Below are positions 62,642 to 64,000 of a stretch of DNA of 64,000 nucleotides, piece by piece. The notes under the pieces were generated by a model. It did not search any database, was not told the origin of the DNA, and saw only the letters and a program-made list of their open reading frames with translations. This stretch comes from Burkholderiales bacterium. GTDB taxonomy: Bacteria > Pseudomonadota > Gammaproteobacteria > Burkholderiales > Burkholderiaceae_C. Positions within the stretch are counted from its first letter, which is position 1. Each line of letters opens with the position of its first letter. Location of the stretch: contig JACRPO010000009.1 in the NCBI GenBank assembly GCA_016223165.1, forward strand, positions 1,178,001 through 1,242,000, read 5' to 3'. The position numbers and the translations under genes were made by a program.

Positions 62642-63304
62642 ATGGCCGATCAACCGATCATCATCATCGGAGCCGGTGGCCATGCGACCGTGGTGGCCGA
62701 CGCCCTGCTGGCGGAGGGTCTGCAAGTGCTGGGTTTCGTCGACCGCGATGCCGCGCTCACAGGCGGGCGGCGGCTCGGCCTGCCGGTGCTTGGAGGCGAC
62801 GACGTTCTCGCTGCGTACTCACGGGTCGAGGTTCGGCTGGTCAACGGCATTGGTGGCACGGGCGCCGGCATCGTGGCTGGTGAGGCGGGCCTGCGGGAGC
62901 GGGTGCAGCGCCGGCTCGAAGCCGACGGTTGGCATTTCGGTTCGGTGCGGCACCCGGATGCCGTGGTCTCACCGCACGCGCAGGTCGAGCCCGGGAGCCA
63001 GTTGATGGCTGGCAGCGTGGTGCAGCCCGGCTCGCGCATCGGCCAAGGCGCGATCGTCAATACCCGTGCCGTGGTCGAGCACGATGCCACCGTGGGCGCC
63101 TTCGCCCACATCGCGCCGGGCGCTGTGCTGTGCGGCGGCGTGGACGTCGGCGAGGGAGCGCACGTGGGTGCGGGCGCAGTCGTGCGCCAGGGCGTGCGCA
63201 TCGGCGCGGCGGCGGTCATCGGCGTGGGTGCGGCAGTCGTCCGCGACTGCATCGGCGGCGTGTGGGCCGGCGTGCCGGCACGTCTCGTGGGAGGTGGCAC
63301 ATGA
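62642..63304 (+). CDS. NeuD/LegH-like acyltransferase
   Basis: A 220-residue protein with an N-terminal PglD/NeuD Rossmann half (IIIIGAGGHATVVADALL) and a C-terminal hexapeptide beta-helix (IVNTRAVVEHDATVGAFAHI with the catalytic His, then GVDVGEGAHVGAGAVVRQG) ending in VWAGVPARLV. It acylates an amino group or hydroxyl of the nonulosonate or its precursor; in the legionaminic pathway LegH acetylates the 4-amino group. It begins five bases after legI and overlaps the next gene by ATGA. Confidence 0.88.
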   Translation: MADQPIIIIGAGGHATVVADALLAEGLQVLGFVDRDAALTGGRRLGLPVLGGDDVLAAYSRVEVRLVNGIGGTGAGIVAGEAGLRERVQRRLEADGWHFGSVRHPDAVVSPHAQVEPGSQLMAGSVVQPGSRIGQGAIVNTRAVVEHDATVGAFAHIAPGAVLCGGVDVGEGAHVGAGAVVRQGVRIGAAAVIGVGAAVVRDCIGGVWAGVPARLVGGGT

Positions 63305-64000
63305 GGCACTGGGAACAGGTGCTGGTGGCGCCGCACTCGACGCTCCACGACGCCCTTGCCGTCATCGACCGCACCGGCAGCCAGATGGCCCTGGTGGTCG
63401 ATGCCGAGCGGCGCCTGCTCGGCACGCTCAGCGACGGTGACATCCGGCGCGCCCTGCTGCGCGGCGTGGCGCTGGGCGACGCCGTCGAGCACGCGATGCA
63501 TCGCGGGCCGGTCTGCGCGCGGGCCGACGACGAGCGCAGCGTGATCCTGGCCACCATGCGCCGGCGCGGCCTGCACCAGATGCCGGTTCTGGACGCGCAG
63601 GGGCGCGTCGTCGGCCTGGAGATCTACGTCGACTTCTTCGACACGCCGCGGCGCGAGAACTGGGTCGTGGTGATGGCGGGCGGGCTGGGCACGCGGCTGG
63701 GTGCGTTGACGCGCGAAGTGCCCAAGCCCATGCTGCCGGTAGGCTCGCGGCCGCTGCTGGAGACCATCGTGCGCTGCATCGCCGAGCACGGTTTCGAACG
63801 CATCTACCTGGCCGTCAACTACAAGGCCGAACAGATCGAGGCGCACTTCGGCGACGGCAGCCGGCTGGGCCTGGACATCCGCTACCTGCGCGAGCAGCAG
63901 CGGCTGGGCACCGCCGGCGCGCTCAGCCTGTTGCCCGAGGTACCGAAGGTGCCGCTCGTGGTGACCAACGCCGACCTGCTGACCAAGGAAGACTTCGGCC
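63301..64000 (+). CDS. ptmE: CBS-domain nucleotidyltransferase (PtmE-like), 3'-partial
   Basis: The frame is open to the right edge (233 codons visible). Residues about 5-115 form two CBS domains (LVVDAERRLLGTLSDGDIRR, then MPVLDAQGRVVGLEI). From about 120 begins a sugar-1-phosphate nucleotidyltransferase with VVMAGGLGTRLGALT, PKPMLPVGSRPLLE and VTNADLLTKED. This two-part layout is that of PtmE, which makes the GDP-glucosamine precursor of legionaminic acid in Campylobacter. Its place directly after legH completes the recognisable operon; a CMP-transferase (LegF/NeuA) would be expected just outside. Confidence 0.87.
   Translation, partial: MRHWEQVLVAPHSTLHDALAVIDRTGSQMALVVDAERRLLGTLSDGDIRRALLRGVALGDAVEHAMHRGPVCARADDERSVILATMRRRGLHQMPVLDAQGRVVGLEIYVDFFDTPRRENWVVVMAGGLGTRLGALTREVPKPMLPVGSRPLLETIVRCIAEHGFERIYLAVNYKAEQIEAHFGDGSRLGLDIRYLREQQRLGTAGALSLLPEVPKVPLVVTNADLLTKEDFG

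Overview
The window is about 70% G+C, densely packed, and uses many 4-base ATGA/GTGA gene overlaps. Its gene content (membrane urate oxidase PuuD, PEP-CTERM proteins, an hpa cluster, YceD next to Maf) points to a betaproteobacterium of the order Burkholderiales, probably in the Rubrivivax/Ideonella/Leptothrix neighbourhood. That placement is an inference from gene content. I saw no rRNA, tRNA, CRISPR array, transposase or integrase gene.

Left part (1-15.3 kb). The 3' end of a hybrid histidine kinase is followed by a tartrate/D-malate-type dehydrogenase, an SsuABC/TauABC-like importer, a MATE exporter and an M20 hydrolase. Then comes purine breakdown: a UraD-AllC fusion, the allantoinase PuuE and a GntR repressor on the minus strand, facing the membrane urate oxidase PuuD and an 8-oxoguanine deaminase on the plus strand. 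Two copies of TGTATACA sit in the divergent promoter region, one about 26 bases ahead of each start codon.

Accessory block (15.3-32.9 kb). This holds a Uma2 nuclease, three paralogous PEP-CTERM surface proteins that share their upstream DNA, remnants of two toxin-antitoxin loci that kept the antitoxin and lost most of the toxin, an orphan MNT nucleotidyltransferase, an intact HigBA module, and an exopolysaccharide operon. That operon encodes glycosyltransferase, methyltransferase, acyltransferases, an oxidoreductase, a membrane protein and an epimerase-aminotransferase fusion, and ends in a PrsT-like TPR protein. The block separates the purine genes from the glyoxylate genes that use their product.

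Glyoxylate part (32.9-43.0 kb). A LysR regulator faces gcl and uraH. An acyl-CoA ligase and an acetyltransferase follow, then hyi, glxR, a glycerate 2-kinase and a MarC protein. Together with the left part this gives an almost complete route from 8-oxoguanine or urate to allantoin, allantoate, glyoxylate, tartronate semialdehyde, glycerate and 2-phosphoglycerate. No ureidoglycolate-to-glyoxylate enzyme or xanthine dehydrogenase is in the window.

Right part. A 0.5-kb gene-free stretch made of nested inverted repeats (43.0-43.5 kb) precedes the homoprotocatechuate meta-cleavage operon hpaG1-G2-E-D-F-H with divergent hpaR (43.5-49.4 kb). Housekeeping genes follow (yceD, maf, a tetrapyrrole-methylase-family gene, rhlE). 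The last 11 kb is a second surface-glycan locus: a WecA-like transferase, a Wza-like exporter, a Wzz-like protein, a small MarR-type regulator, and a colinear six-gene set matching legionaminic-acid (nonulosonate) synthesis. The last gene runs off the right edge.
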